Shown here: positions 1-8,469 of the stretch, in pieces | How the letters are laid out: each line of letters begins with the position of its first letter | How positions within the stretch are numbered: the stretch's first letter is position 1 | DNA from: a virus | Reading direction: 5' to 3' (one strand) | Virus record (IMG/VR): IMGVR_UViG_3300044630_000758 | Coordinates: 1-29,246 of that record | DNA length: 29,246 bases | The notes under the pieces: model-generated | What the model saw: only the letters and a program-made list of their open reading frames with translations | What the model was told of the DNA's origin: nothing | Database searches by the model: none | Program-made: the position numbers and the translations under genes

Positions 1-1184
1 TATGTGTATACTGTATTGCCGTCTTCGTTTGTTGTCGCATTTAACGCGCCATAAGGAACTGGTTTTGTTGCGTCAATAGGGCTTTCCTCTACAGGAGCAT
101 CAAAATCTCTTTCTTCTGGTTTTGTTGCGTCAATAGGGCTTTCTTCAAACGGATCAACATATTCTTGTTCTGATTCTGTTATGTCAGAAGCATATTTAAT
201 TAAATCGTCATATGTTTCTTGATCAATTTCTCCGTCACCTAGTTCTTTATCTAAGTCTTCTTTAGATACAGATGCGTAAGTAATTGGGCTTGTGGTTTCT
301 GGTACATCACTATCATAACCCTCAACCGTTACGCTGGAGCCAGCTACTGGGTTTGATACTGTTGGGTTTTGACCTTCAATAGCGCCTTTTGCTATTGCTG
401 CAGCTTCTTCTTGACTAAAGCCATGTTCAATAGCGTCTTTAAAAATTTCAGCGTTTAAAATTTCTTCTTTGGACGCCGGAGCATTTTTATATGCTACATA
501 TTCTTCTGCATTTGGATCAAAGTTTTCAGCAATTTCAGCAGCTTTGTCTGCGGAAATACCGGAGTTAACACCGTCTTCAAAAATGCGACCTTGAGCTAAA
601 AGAGTTGCATCTTTATCAGACATTTCACTGTTATTAATGGCATCATCAAAAAAGTTTTTGTAATCAAAATCTCTAATTTCGCGTGTTATAGCACCAGTCC
701 CCATTGAAACAAGAGAACCTCCAAGGCTAGAACCAATAGCGTTTTCTATGTCACCACCTTGAATTGCTGCACTTGCGGCATTTCCAAGAGCTTTGTCCGC
801 AAAATTGTAACCTGTTGATAGATCTAACTCACTTGCAACACCCTGTGTTACTGTGCTCATTGCTAAATTTTTAGCAATATCTAGTGGATCAGCACCTTGT
901 GCTAAAGCTATGCCGGTATTTAATACCGCAGCAGCTGTTGCTGTAGTTGCGCCAGCCCATAAATACGGAGCTACATATGGAGCCGCAACAGCAACAGCAA
1001 TCATCGGCAACGCTTTCATTGGATCTTCTGCGATTGCCTCTACTGTTGCTACAACAGCTTTAGCTGTATCCTCAACTACATTAGCAACTTCCTCAACAGC
1101 ACTAGTAACAACTTCGGCGACTGCACCAACGGCATCACCTACGGCTTCAAAGGTATCTGCTACAAATTCAACGACGGCGCCCAT
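1..1184 (-). CDS. Large virion protein, N-terminal 394 residues (possible ejection protein; cut by window edge)
   Basis: The frame starts at ATG 1184 and stays open to the left edge, so at least 394 codons are visible. It starts MGAVVEFVADTFEAVGDAVG, with an Ala/Val-rich amphipathic stretch, then a hydrophobic segment (about 57-95, MKALPMIAVAVAAPYVAPYL). Next comes an Ala/Gly-rich helix region (GNAASAAIQGGDIENAIGSS, LGGSLVSMGTGAIT) and a Glu/Asp-rich part with motifs like GISADKAAEIAENF and GFSQEEAAAIAKGA. This layout (hydrophobic N-terminal helices, then long helical repeats) resembles internal head or ejection proteins of short-tailed phages that form a channel through the envelope. That is an inference from position and composition; no specific family motif is recognised. 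Two tandem ESPIDATKP units lie near the left edge. Confidence 0.72.
   Translation of the reverse strand, partial: MGAVVEFVADTFEAVGDAVGAVAEVVTSAVEEVANVVEDTAKAVVATVEAIAEDPMKALPMIAVAVAAPYVAPYLWAGATTATAAAVLNTGIALAQGADPLDIAKNLAMSTVTQGVASELDLSTGYNFADKALGNAASAAIQGGDIENAIGSSLGGSLVSMGTGAITREIRDFDYKNFFDDAINNSEMSDKDATLLAQGRIFEDGVNSGISADKAAEIAENFDPNAEEYVAYKNAPASKEEILNAEIFKDAIEHGFSQEEAAAIAKGAIEGQNPTVSNPVAGSSVTVEGYDSDVPETTSPITYASVSKEDLDKELGDGEIDQETYDDLIKYASDITESEQEYVDPFEESPIDATKPEERDFDAPVEESPIDATKPVPYGALNATTNEDGNTVYT
59..143. repeat. 28-bp direct repeat near the left edge
   Basis: The plus-strand sequence ctggttttgttgcg then tcaatagggctttc occurs at 59-86 and 116-143, identical over 28 bases and offset by 57 bp (19 codons). 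It encodes two ESPIDATKP units in the large virion protein; more copies may lie beyond the window. Confidence 0.85.
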
Positions 1185-1648
1185 TATGCACTCATCCTTT
1201 CACCTTTTAACATCAAGTTTACTCGAATCATACCGTCTTTATTTTTATATACTTGATAGCCCATATTTGGGTTTTGAACAGCACGTTCTTCTCGTGCTAT
1301 CATTTGAAAAATGTTTAAAATGGAAGGGTCAGAGAATGTAGTTTGTAATCCGGTGAAACCATCGGAAATGGCTTGATCAATAAACTGTTTGCCGTTGTCT
1401 ACATAGTTTTCTGCTATGTCTGCGTTAAGTGCACGAAACACACCAAAACTTGGGTTTTCTTCTGAGGGATGTACCACAAAAACGGTGTTTCCAAATTTGT
1501 ATAATCTGGCATTAGGCATGCCTAATTCAGATACAAATAGCAAAAATACTTTTTTGAACGGATAAGGCGAACGAGTATTTTTAGCCGCAATCTCTACGAT
1601 TATGTCCGTGCCCAGTTCTTTTTGTCGGCTGTCAACCATTTGAGTCAT
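1184..1648 (-). CDS. Hypothetical protein (154 aa), first gene of the last unit
   Basis: The fold is not clear to me. It starts MTQMVDSRQKELGTDIIVEI and has beta-type strands (PYPFKKVFLLFVSELGMPNA, ARLYKFGNTVFVVHPSEENP) then helices (NADIAENYVDNGKQFIDQAI, FSDPSILNIFQMIAREER) and a last strand (MGYQVYKNKDGMIRVNLMLK). An alpha/beta arrangement of this length is compatible with a GNAT-like or ejection-protein accessory fold, but I see no acetyl-CoA motif, so I do not assign it. It precedes the large virion protein and overlaps its ATG (TAATG), so the two may act together. Confidence 0.72.
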   Translation of the reverse strand: MTQMVDSRQKELGTDIIVEIAAKNTRSPYPFKKVFLLFVSELGMPNARLYKFGNTVFVVHPSEENPSFGVFRALNADIAENYVDNGKQFIDQAISDGFTGLQTTFSDPSILNIFQMIAREERAVQNPNMGYQVYKNKDGMIRVNLMLKGERMSA

Positions 1649-1683
1649 ACTGCGTCCTTATAAATAATAAGTAATCCTACATA

Positions 1684-1714
1684 TACTAATGCAAAAATTA
1701 AAGGTTTAGCGCCC
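1684..1714 (-). promoter_or_regulatory. 31-bp intergenic element, copy 1 (putative late promoter)
   Basis: On the minus strand: GGGCG, 16 bases, TGCATTAGTA. It lies between the 82-aa and 154-aa genes, with a 35-base leader to the ATG at 1648. The arms AAAGG and CCTTT around an 8-base loop, then AATTTTT, look like a small terminator for the upstream unit. A TATAAGGACGCAGT ribosome-site region precedes the ATG. Confidence 0.75.
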
Positions 1715-1717
1715 TTT

Positions 1718-1966
1718 TTACTTGCTTGGGCCGTTAATAATCATGGTAAATTCTTCGGCCCAATCTTGCCAGTTTTCAAACGTATCTGGATTTGGGACCG
1801 GGTATACTTGAAAGGTAGTAAGTTGAGCTACCCCTCTGGCCGTATCTCGCCAGTTTTCTTCGGTGTTGTAGGCCAACGGCTCCTCACCATAGAACATGAT
1901 GAGGTTGCCATTCCAATCCTCCCAGGGCATGTTTGAGCCAAATGGAAAAAACTGTTCAAAAGCCAT
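1718..1966 (-). CDS. Small hypothetical protein (82 aa) after the nozzle gene
   Basis: I do not recognise a function. The 82-aa protein is rich in aromatic residues (MAFEQFFPFGSNMPWEDWNG, IMFYGEEPLAYNTEENWRDT, PNPDTFENWQDWAEEFTMII). Six Trp/Tyr-rich stretches suggest a compact, possibly protein-binding fold. Similar short W-rich proteins lie beside tail genes in aquatic phages (recalled). Its start overlaps the nozzle stop (TAATG-type), so it is translated with the nozzle. A tail or fibre accessory role is possible. It ends one unit: copy 1 of the 31-bp element follows 3 bases after its stop. Confidence 0.7.
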   Translation of the reverse strand: MAFEQFFPFGSNMPWEDWNGNLIMFYGEEPLAYNTEENWRDTARGVAQLTTFQVYPVPNPDTFENWQDWAEEFTMIINGPSK

Positions 1967-4080
1967 TACGGTCTTTCGTCGCCGTATTCTGAAGTAATCA
2001 GTAAACGACCCATTTCATAGTTTCCGTCAATATCATCAGAAGAAAACTTTAAGCGAATTTCCCTGTGCTCAACTCGCATGTCAATCTTGCCAGTTTCTGG
2101 ATCAAAATAAAAGGGACCTGACGTTTCTGTTTCACCACTAGCAAATTTACGACCTAATATGGTAAGCGTCATATTGCCACCTTGAACAAAATCAGGTTCT
2201 ATACGACGCAAGTGCATGCGGCGGTTAACACCAGATGCGGTGTCTTGTGATGGTGTGCCCCCAACCCAACTAATGTCACAAGTTGTAAAGCTAGACAATA
2301 TAGATGTCTCTGCTAAAAATGATACTTTGTTTAATCCAAACTCATGTTGCCATAAAGAAAAACCACCAATAGCGTTATATACTTGTTCGCCAGCAGCAGG
2401 AACGGGAGATAATTCAGTGGTTAGTGTAACTAAAGTTACACCCAATGGGTTTGTTGCAGTTACTGCACTGGTAAATATAAAGTCACTAGTTGCCACTTTG
2501 TATTTAGTATCTTGCAAAATATTTGAAAACGAAATGTAACTTCCTGGACTAAAAGTTGGAGTTAGATCGCCGTTTACATAAAATTGAAAATTTGTTGGAG
2601 CTGGCTGACTAGCCGGATTGGTGATGACAATTAATGGAGCACCGTAGGACACTTCAAAGTTCCAGTCACACCAAATTGGAGTTGGAAATACTTCAGTGGT
2701 GTACCCGCAAGATCTTTGGGCTCCAGCAGCAGATCCTGCGTCATACCAAATTTTGTCTTTTACGTTGTAGATAATTGCATCTGTGCACTCTGTGGCCGTG
2801 CCGCGAGGATAAAAGAACCAAATCTCATTGTACCGTGGTACTTTAGTTGCCCATACTTTTTGGCGTTGTTCAAAGTTGATGTTGTCAAATAGCCAGTTAA
2901 TATTTTTATCGTTTGGCAAAACAGCAACTTGACCGTTGTATTGATAGAATCGGTCAACACCCATCCAGAAAGACGTTCCATCCATGTCAACAACAGAAGA
3001 TGAAGACATGATTGAGATTTGGTTAGAAATAATGTCATAGCGCCAGTATAAAGGCGACGCACCTGTAAAAGATACTCGAATTAATGAATCAAGCGCCCAG
3101 AAAATGCCTGACGGGGAATTAGTACCACCCCGTACAGGAACGCCTTTAACAATCTTAGAAGCAGACATGTTAACTTGGTTGGCTGTCGCTCCGTTCCAGT
3201 CGGTGATTGTTTGCTGGTCGTAAGCACTAGATACATGGTTATTAGAAATAAATCCGTTTGAACCGTAGACAAAAACATATGGATAAAGCACACAGACACC
3301 ACCATCAACAGCAATTGCTTGATACGTTGGATTTTGACCTCCGGTATCAGCTAATCCAGTAAATGTCCATGATCCAGAAGAGCTAGGTAAAACATTACCA
3401 AGTAATACTTGACTTGGCACACCGTTGTCAATGTTTGTTAAATTTAACCCTGGATGAGCTAAAACTTGTAAATTTCCTCCAAGGGGAGAATATTGAATAT
3501 CAAACTGCCATAAATGTCTTAAATCTGGAACAAAATTATAATCATATAACCAAACATCTGTTGGAGTACCGGCAATTGCACTAGTGAGCGTTACTGTAGT
3601 ATCAGGGGCAGTATACGAAGAACTTAAAACTTCATATTCAACGGGGGTTGTTTGACTAAATATTACTTTAGTTCCAGCCGTAAATACCGTTGTTAAATCT
3701 GTTGCAACTTTAAACGTAGCTCCAACAACGGTGTTAATTGCAAACTCAGAATATCCCTGTTCAATAGTAGCACTAAACGGGCCGCTACCAATACCATATG
3801 TAGTACCAGTTGTAAATACATCAATGCCTGACGAATTACCAGTAAAAATGTAGTTAACACCATTATAAGGACTAGCGATAATGCCCCTAGCTATGCCGTT
3901 AAATGTGCTAAACAATTCCCTGTAACCGCCCATTTTTTTAGGCACACCACGCTGAAAACGGCACCATTCGCCATCACTATATTCACGTGTTTCAAATACA
4001 GTGCCGTCTCGTTTAATGCCCGGTTGCACACCGAGCGTATAAACTAAATTATACTGTTCAGGTACTGCGTTTTCTGCCAT
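1966..4080 (-). CDS. Tail nozzle/hub-like protein (704 aa)
   Basis: The 704-aa protein begins MAENAVPEQYNLVYTLGVQP and GIKRDGTVFETREYSDGEWC, then RFQRGVPKKMGGYRELFSTF and NGIARGIIASPYNGVNYIFT. The 'RFr.G.P.K.GGY......G.aRgi..' start is typical of nozzle/tail-hub proteins of podoviruses (P22 gp10 and SU10-type). The middle contains several beta-propeller-like blades (WQFDIQYSPLGGNLQVLAHP, FWALDSLIRVSFTGASPLYW, FWMGVDRFYQYNGQVAVLPN) and the C-terminus beta-rich sections with LRRIEPDFVQGGNMTLTILG. It forms the tip of the short tail. It overlaps the 82-aa gene by 1 base. High confidence for a nozzle-class protein, lower for the exact homology. Confidence 0.82.
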   Translation of the reverse strand: MAENAVPEQYNLVYTLGVQPGIKRDGTVFETREYSDGEWCRFQRGVPKKMGGYRELFSTFNGIARGIIASPYNGVNYIFTGNSSGIDVFTTGTTYGIGSGPFSATIEQGYSEFAINTVVGATFKVATDLTTVFTAGTKVIFSQTTPVEYEVLSSSYTAPDTTVTLTSAIAGTPTDVWLYDYNFVPDLRHLWQFDIQYSPLGGNLQVLAHPGLNLTNIDNGVPSQVLLGNVLPSSSGSWTFTGLADTGGQNPTYQAIAVDGGVCVLYPYVFVYGSNGFISNNHVSSAYDQQTITDWNGATANQVNMSASKIVKGVPVRGGTNSPSGIFWALDSLIRVSFTGASPLYWRYDIISNQISIMSSSSVVDMDGTSFWMGVDRFYQYNGQVAVLPNDKNINWLFDNINFEQRQKVWATKVPRYNEIWFFYPRGTATECTDAIIYNVKDKIWYDAGSAAGAQRSCGYTTEVFPTPIWCDWNFEVSYGAPLIVITNPASQPAPTNFQFYVNGDLTPTFSPGSYISFSNILQDTKYKVATSDFIFTSAVTATNPLGVTLVTLTTELSPVPAAGEQVYNAIGGFSLWQHEFGLNKVSFLAETSILSSFTTCDISWVGGTPSQDTASGVNRRMHLRRIEPDFVQGGNMTLTILGRKFASGETETSGPFYFDPETGKIDMRVEHREIRLKFSSDDIDGNYEMGRLLITSEYGDERP

Positions 4081-5343
4081 TTAGAATGTTCCGCCGGATA
4101 TTAGCCCTGCGTTAAATGTTGCAGGTGTAGATACTTGTAAATCTAATAAGTTAGAAGCATCTAGGTCTAACATTTGAGTTGAGTTTGCTGTCAAACCTAG
4201 TATACTGGTTCCAACTAAATACATACCAGTTGTGGTGTCTGAAAGAAAAGAAAAAGATGGCGCTGAAACAGATCCATTGTTTGCTAAATAAATACCGGCA
4301 GTTGTTTGTGTTAGAACATACAAAAAATTGCCGTCACTAAGTACTAAGGCACTTTGACCGTCTGCCACAGGTATAGGTGGTTGAGAACTACCAGATACCT
4401 GGAATGTAACATTGTATGCGTTGGTTCCGGTGTTGTTTAGTAATACATAAAGCTGGGTAATAGCCGGAAGAGTAACATCTAAATCTACCGCGCGAGTAGC
4501 TGATAAACCAACATACGTTTGAATAATTGGTGCGTATGATACAAGACTTAATGTGGTTCCTGCAATTGCGTCAACGTCGTATGTGGAAGAAGTAAAAGTA
4601 ACATTGGAAGGAACGCTTAATCCAACAGTAAAAAAGTTGCCAGTAGATTGTTGGAATATTAAATAACCAGAATCACCTGGGTTAACACCAATATTAGCAG
4701 ATCCGTTAATTAATGAAGAACCTTGACCCGCAAGAGTTAAAGTTCCAGTTCCGCCGTTTCTAAACCCTATAAACCAACCTCCGGTTAAAGATATAGCTGT
4801 AGGCAAAGTAAAAGTGCCGTTACCACCAGTCCAGACAAAGGTAGCTGCGCGGCTTGAATCTAATAAAGCCGGGGGTGATGATACTTGCACAATGTTACCA
4901 GTTACTGCTAATTTTCCAGAAATTGTGGTTAAACCAGCGCCCTGCAATGTTGCAGCATCTGCGGCGGATGTTCCTGCGCCAAATGTTACGTTTTGCCAGA
5001 CACCGCTTACTGTAGAGTTATCTGACAGGTAAAAATACTTAGACTCACCAGGAGAAATATTAACAGACAAAGCTCCGGAAAAATCTACGATACTAAATGC
5101 TACTGCGCCAAAGTTTCTAAATAAAATGTCTGAACCAACAGAACCTTGATCGCCTTGTGGTAAGTTAACATGTAAATTTGATGCTGTTGGAAAGCAATCT
5201 ATAATACGGGCTGCTGGAACTTGCGTTGGGTTTACAACCGCAGGCCAGAATAAGTCTTGCTCTGTGGCAAATGTAAGTTCGTAATATGATACGTCCGTTG
5301 GTTGAACAACGGTACCAGTAAACGGTGATGTAAATGTTGGCAT
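4081..5343 (-). CDS. Putative tail fibre/virion protein (420 aa)
   Basis: A beta-rich, Thr/Ser/Gly-rich sequence without cysteine clusters. It starts MPTFTSPFTGTVVQPTDVSY and ends LISGGTF. It contains strands typical of fibre shafts and beta-sandwich heads (FTLPTAISLTGGWFIGFRNG, LTLAGQGSSLINGSANIGV, AGIYLANNGSVSAPSFSFLS). The C-terminal segment 'SAPSFSFLSDTTTGMYLVGTS' is a familiar fibre repeat (pattern 'P..sF..D.ttG.y..g...lg...'), often followed by an S74 or other chaperone, which is absent here. Encoded between the adaptor and nozzle genes, 1 base from the nozzle start, it may be a short fibre attached at the neck or nozzle. Receptor role not shown. Confidence 0.68.
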   Translation of the reverse strand: MPTFTSPFTGTVVQPTDVSYYELTFATEQDLFWPAVVNPTQVPAARIIDCFPTASNLHVNLPQGDQGSVGSDILFRNFGAVAFSIVDFSGALSVNISPGESKYFYLSDNSTVSGVWQNVTFGAGTSAADAATLQGAGLTTISGKLAVTGNIVQVSSPPALLDSSRAATFVWTGGNGTFTLPTAISLTGGWFIGFRNGGTGTLTLAGQGSSLINGSANIGVNPGDSGYLIFQQSTGNFFTVGLSVPSNVTFTSSTYDVDAIAGTTLSLVSYAPIIQTYVGLSATRAVDLDVTLPAITQLYVLLNNTGTNAYNVTFQVSGSSQPPIPVADGQSALVLSDGNFLYVLTQTTAGIYLANNGSVSAPSFSFLSDTTTGMYLVGTSILGLTANSTQMLDLDASNLLDLQVSTPATFNAGLISGGTF

Positions 5344-5346
5344 ATA

Positions 5347-5967
5347 TTAAGGTTCCTGTACCGAAGTATTTCTATCAATCTTGCGGCTATTGTCTTCTTT
5401 TTTAAGCGCGTTAATTGAATCTGTGTAATATGATTTCCAAACGGGCAATTTATCTAAAGCTTTTAAGTATCCTTGAGCTTGTAACAAAGTACCAAACAAC
5501 ATAGCTTGTGGACACTCACGTGTAAATAAATTGGTTTGGTTTGATGTGTCTAACGGTTGAATTTCGCTGTAGTAAATAATTTCTACGTTTGAATCTTGAT
5601 CTGGAGCTGGGGCAATAGCCCAGTTATTGTAATCATACTCACCGTAGTACAAAGGAGTGCCAGGGTTTGATTCAGACTGGTACATAGCAATGTAGTCTTG
5701 TGATCTTAATACAATTGGAGCGCCGTTAACCTTCATTGAAACTGTTTTTCTCCAACGGGCAGGCTTATTCAGAATAACTTGGTTCTGCGCTAGAGTTGTT
5801 TCAACCACCGTTAATTGCAACAAAGTCTTTAACTCAGCAGCAATTGCGGATTCAGCCAAACCAATTAAATTTGGAATTTGTGCAATAAAACCTGGGTCAT
5901 CACGTTCCATATACCGTTGGACGTCTACAACCAAGTTGTCGTAGTTCATTACATATGCGCCGCTCAT
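5347..5967 (-). CDS. Head-tail adaptor protein (SU10/P22 gp4-like, 206 aa)
   Basis: A helical adaptor with the usual order: an N-terminal helix (YDNLVVDVQRYMERDDPGFI), then IPNLIGLAESAIAAELKTLL, then VNGAPIVLRSQDYIAMYQSE and a beta part (YYGEYDYNNWAIAPAPDQDS, NVEIIYYSEIQPL), and a helical end (AMLFGTLLQAQGYLKALDKL). The 'R.D..F...ip.li.lAE..i...l' pattern and the IYYSEI... strand are typical of phage adaptor proteins of this class. Two adaptor-like genes in a row match phages with a two-ring neck. The ATG at 5967 overlaps the 359-aa gene's stop. Confidence 0.8.
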   Translation of the reverse strand: MSGAYVMNYDNLVVDVQRYMERDDPGFIAQIPNLIGLAESAIAAELKTLLQLTVVETTLAQNQVILNKPARWRKTVSMKVNGAPIVLRSQDYIAMYQSESNPGTPLYYGEYDYNNWAIAPAPDQDSNVEIIYYSEIQPLDTSNQTNLFTRECPQAMLFGTLLQAQGYLKALDKLPVWKSYYTDSINALKKEDNSRKIDRNTSVQEP

Positions 5968-7043
5968 CGTGTGTAGTAACTTATATTAGGTTGGAAATAA
6001 ATAGGAGACTTATCACGGTCTTCCTCTTCAAATTGAGTACGTGCATCAAGTGCTAATTTTTCTAAATAAGTAATACGGGTAATATCCGCATCTGGAAACT
6101 GCATAGCTAATCTGTGAGATAAGGCAGCTTGAAAATAATTAAGAGCACGATCTGGCATGTATAACTCGTTAGTTAACGAACCAACGTCTTGTGGTTGGCA
6201 TTCCAAAATCATAGAAAACGCTTGGAAGTTATTGTTTGGTACCGGCCATAGATACATCTCTGGGTCAATCTGACGATTGAACCAGTACTGTAATGAACGC
6301 TCACTTGGAAATTGTTTGTTAGGCAGAGAAAAGTAATCGGTACGATTAAGTCGTGCCATTGGAATTACTTGTTGTGACTGGGCAAATTGAATTGCACGAA
6401 GAGAATACGTGCTACCAGCGGTTCGGTTGTTTAGACGGTAGAAGTTAAACGCTTGAGTGGTGTTAATGCCGTAGTACTGCCACTCACGATCAGCTAATGT
6501 AACTTCTGGAAATGACTCCCAAGTTGTCCATGTAATGCCGTCGTTACTTACCTGGAAATCCAAATCATAAGTAGCACTGCCGCCAGGAGCATAAGCATTA
6601 AATCCCACATAGTATAACCTCGTTGCTTGAGAGTAGGCAGCGCCAAAGAAGTTAGCGCCTAATGTAGTTGTTACAAATTGATTTAAATCTGCGTTTGCGT
6701 TTTGATCAAACAACAGGGGAACGTTAGGATTGCTTACCGGAAGGGTAGATGTAAACGTTGGGTTAACAATGTAAATCCAATTGGCTTCTAATACATCAAC
6801 GCAATTGGCTGGCATAGTTAAAACTTGCTGGTTTGTTTGAGCACCCATTACAACAACTTCTTGTAACCAGATATTAATGCCCCTGTTTACAGAGTTTTGC
6901 AAAATGTAGAATAGCGCCTGTTTACCTGCTCGGATATACTCGGGCGTAATTTCTTCTGCTGTTCTACCAGCATCGCGGTAAGCATACGAGATTAAATCAT
7001 CTACGTCTACTTTAGTTTGGTTGTATGTGCCAGAATATGCCAC
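5964..7043 (-). CDS. Head-tail adaptor-like protein with an inserted beta domain (359 aa)
   Basis: The N-terminus VDVDDLISYAYRDAGRTAEE and the following helix with WLQEVVVM resemble the four-helix tail-accessory/adaptor proteins of podoviruses (P22 gp4-like). The C-terminal part LYMPDRALNYFQAALSHRLA with ITRITYLEKLALDARTQFEE continues that helical theme. Between them (about 115-222) lies a beta-type segment YDLDFQVSNDGITWTTWESF and WQYYGINTTQAFNFYRL, similar to discoidin (F5/8 type C) folds with the S-D-G-x-T-W turn. The start is GTG at 7043. The stop overlaps the next gene's ATG by 4 bases. It probably joins portal to tail, with the inserted domain exposed; the insertion idea is inference. 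Confidence 0.72.
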   Translation of the reverse strand: MAYSGTYNQTKVDVDDLISYAYRDAGRTAEEITPEYIRAGKQALFYILQNSVNRGINIWLQEVVVMGAQTNQQVLTMPANCVDVLEANWIYIVNPTFTSTLPVSNPNVPLLFDQNANADLNQFVTTTLGANFFGAAYSQATRLYYVGFNAYAPGGSATYDLDFQVSNDGITWTTWESFPEVTLADREWQYYGINTTQAFNFYRLNNRTAGSTYSLRAIQFAQSQQVIPMARLNRTDYFSLPNKQFPSERSLQYWFNRQIDPEMYLWPVPNNNFQAFSMILECQPQDVGSLTNELYMPDRALNYFQAALSHRLAMQFPDADITRITYLEKLALDARTQFEEEDRDKSPIYFQPNISYYTR

Positions 7044-7046
7044 AGA

Positions 7047-7214
7047 TTATCTCCCGCGGCCAGCGGCTCGCTTTTGTACTTTATTAGGCAAGTTTGGTTT
7101 AGACTTACCGGCTTTAACAAACTCTTTGCCAACTTTTTTAGGAATGCCGAGGGTTGATTTACCCTCAGCTGCTGCATACATTGCGCCTAATTGTGCTTTA
7201 GACTTTATAGGCAT
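7047..7214 (-). CDS. Small basic phage protein (55 aa), 'MPxKSKAQxxxMYAAAEG' type
   Basis: A 55-aa ORF between the Lys/Gly-rich gene and the first adaptor; it is short enough to be missed by ORF callers with a higher cut-off. It reads [20 protein letters not shown] then [17 protein letters not shown] and ends KRAAGRGR. Short proteins of the pattern 'MP.kS.aQ...MyAAAeGk...GIPk.VgkeFv' are common in phages and are sometimes found near head genes; function unknown. It begins just past the previous stop (bases 7216-7218) and ends 3 bases before the next start (GTG at 7043), so it fits the tight operon layout exactly. Confidence 0.82.
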   Translation of the reverse strand: MPIKSKAQLGAMYAAAEGKSTLGIPKKVGKEFVKAGKSKPNLPNKVQKRAAGRGR

Positions 7215-7215
7215 A

Positions 7216-8388
7216 TTAGTTTTCCGGTGGTTTATTTAAACCTAGTGAATCACCAATTTTTGCGCCAACTCTTTTACGTTGTTCTGCACTACGTCTAAAC
7301 TGTGCTGCTTGATCGCTTGGAGAAGCAGTAAAAAATCTACTAAACATATTGCCCTTTGGTTTTGCTGGAGCAGGATTTGCAGCTCCATATGGGTCTAAAT
7401 GTGCAGAAGTTTCTTGTCTAGTAACTCCGTATGGGTCTAAGTCTGCAGAAGTTTCTTGTCTAACCATTGGGCGGCGTACAGGAGCACGACGGGCTGGGGC
7501 AGGAGCTGGAGCAGGTTTATTAGCAGCACCGTACGGGTCTAAGTCTGCAGAAGTTTCTTGCATATTAGGTGCAGGAGTTTGACCTACGTCACGATTGTCC
7601 ATAGCTGGATTGGCATTTGGTACATACGCTTGTTTCTTTGGACCAACAGCAGAACGCATACGGGCTAAAATGTACGGATCAGTACGATCAGCGCCGCCTA
7701 ACCACTCTTCTTCTTCTTTAGAAAATACGCTACCACCTTCAGCATACTTCTTAATCTTGCCACCATTACGCTTGGCAACTGGTTCCATTGTCTTACGTTC
7801 TGCATCGGACACAGCGCCTTGACCACTAAGCATATCTTTAGTAGATTTAATAACTTTCTTACCAACGCGTTTTACTGCTTTAAGAGCGTTAGGAATAATG
7901 TTTGCATCTGCTGTGTTTTCTTCTAATGCAATCTTATCTGTAAGTGCTTGTGGATCTTTAACGTCTACTGCACCACCAGTTTGCATTTTCTTAGCTTTAC
8001 CACCGCATGCCATTTTAGGTTTTTTAGCACAGGCTTTACCACCATCTTTAAAAGCTGGTACAAATTTCTTAGCACCGGCGATGTTCTTTTTGTCTGTGGC
8101 TGTCTTTTTAGCGCCGTATTCGCCGCTAGCTTTTTCAAATTTTTTAACTGTGCCGGCTGCTTTCTTAGCACGACCACCAGTTTTAAGTTTCAATTCAGTC
8201 TTAGGTTCGCCTTTATGGAGGGCTGATTCGTGTTGTTTAACACCTTTCTTAACCATAGCTTTATCTTGAGACAAGTCTTTCTTGCCTTCAGATTTGCTTT
8301 CTTTCTTTAGAAAAGCAGGCATTTTAGTTTTTACAGCGCCGCCTTCTTTGAAGCATTGCATCTTAGGTAGTTTATTAAAGCCGTCCAT
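7216..8388 (-). CDS. Lys/Gly-rich virion-type protein with [11 protein letters not shown] repeats (390 aa)
   Basis: The first half is strongly basic and Lys/Gly-rich ([59 protein letters not shown]), the type found in some aquatic phage proteins next to head-tail genes. The second half has an acidic, Pro/Ala-rich tail with three repeats of the form QETSA(D/H)LDPYG (about 275-335). I do not know the function: DNA-binding or internal virion protein is a guess from the basic character. It heads the fifth unit, with a putative promoter and leader. The stop overlaps the next gene closely (next ATG at 7214). Confidence 0.7.
   Translation of the reverse strand: MDGFNKLPKMQCFKEGGAVKTKMPAFLKKESKSEGKKDLSQDKAMVKKGVKQHESALHKGEPKTELKLKTGGRAKKAAGTVKKFEKASGEYGAKKTATDKKNIAGAKKFVPAFKDGGKACAKKPKMACGGKAKKMQTGGAVDVKDPQALTDKIALEENTADANIIPNALKAVKRVGKKVIKSTKDMLSGQGAVSDAERKTMEPVAKRNGGKIKKYAEGGSVFSKEEEEWLGGADRTDPYILARMRSAVGPKKQAYVPNANPAMDNRDVGQTPAPNMQETSADLDPYGAANKPAPAPAPARRAPVRRPMVRQETSADLDPYGVTRQETSAHLDPYGAANPAPAKPKGNMFSRFFTASPSDQAAQFRRSAEQRKRVGAKIGDSLGLNKPPEN
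7385..7560. repeat. Three 32-bp direct repeats in the Lys/Gly-rich gene
   Basis: Copies at 7385-7416, 7427-7458 and 7529-7560 share ccgtatgggtctaag then tctgcagaagtttcttg on the plus strand with a few changes. They encode the [11 protein letters not shown] units. The spacing between copies 2 and 3 is longer and encodes a Pro/Arg-rich linker. Confidence 0.85.
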
Positions 8389-8438
8389 TTTGGTTCCTAT
8401 AGGTTATGAATAATTAAAGGATGATCAGTCCTTATATC

Positions 8439-8469
8439 TACTAATGCACAAAAACAGGGTTTTTCGCCC
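8439..8469 (-). promoter_or_regulatory. 31-bp intergenic element, copy 2 (putative late promoter)
   Basis: On the minus strand: GGGCG, 16 bases, TGCATTAGTA. It lies between the lysozyme stop and a 50-base leader before the 390-aa gene. The arms AGGG and CCCT around a 7-base loop, then TGTTTTT, look like a weak terminator. The leader (8389-8438) also has AAGGA...TCCTT around TGATCA, and a TATAGGAACC ribosome-site region before the ATG. Confidence 0.75.

Noticed and set aside
853-1341. Plus-strand Ala/Thr-rich ORF at the left
   Set aside because: Antisense of the Ala-rich virion protein on the minus strand; no ribosome site or promoter on the plus strand.
1684-1714. Sigma54 reading of the repeated element (GG ... 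TTGCA)
   Set aside because: Sigma54 needs about 10 bases between the GG and GC pairs; here the spacing is far longer, and the blocks are otherwise different.
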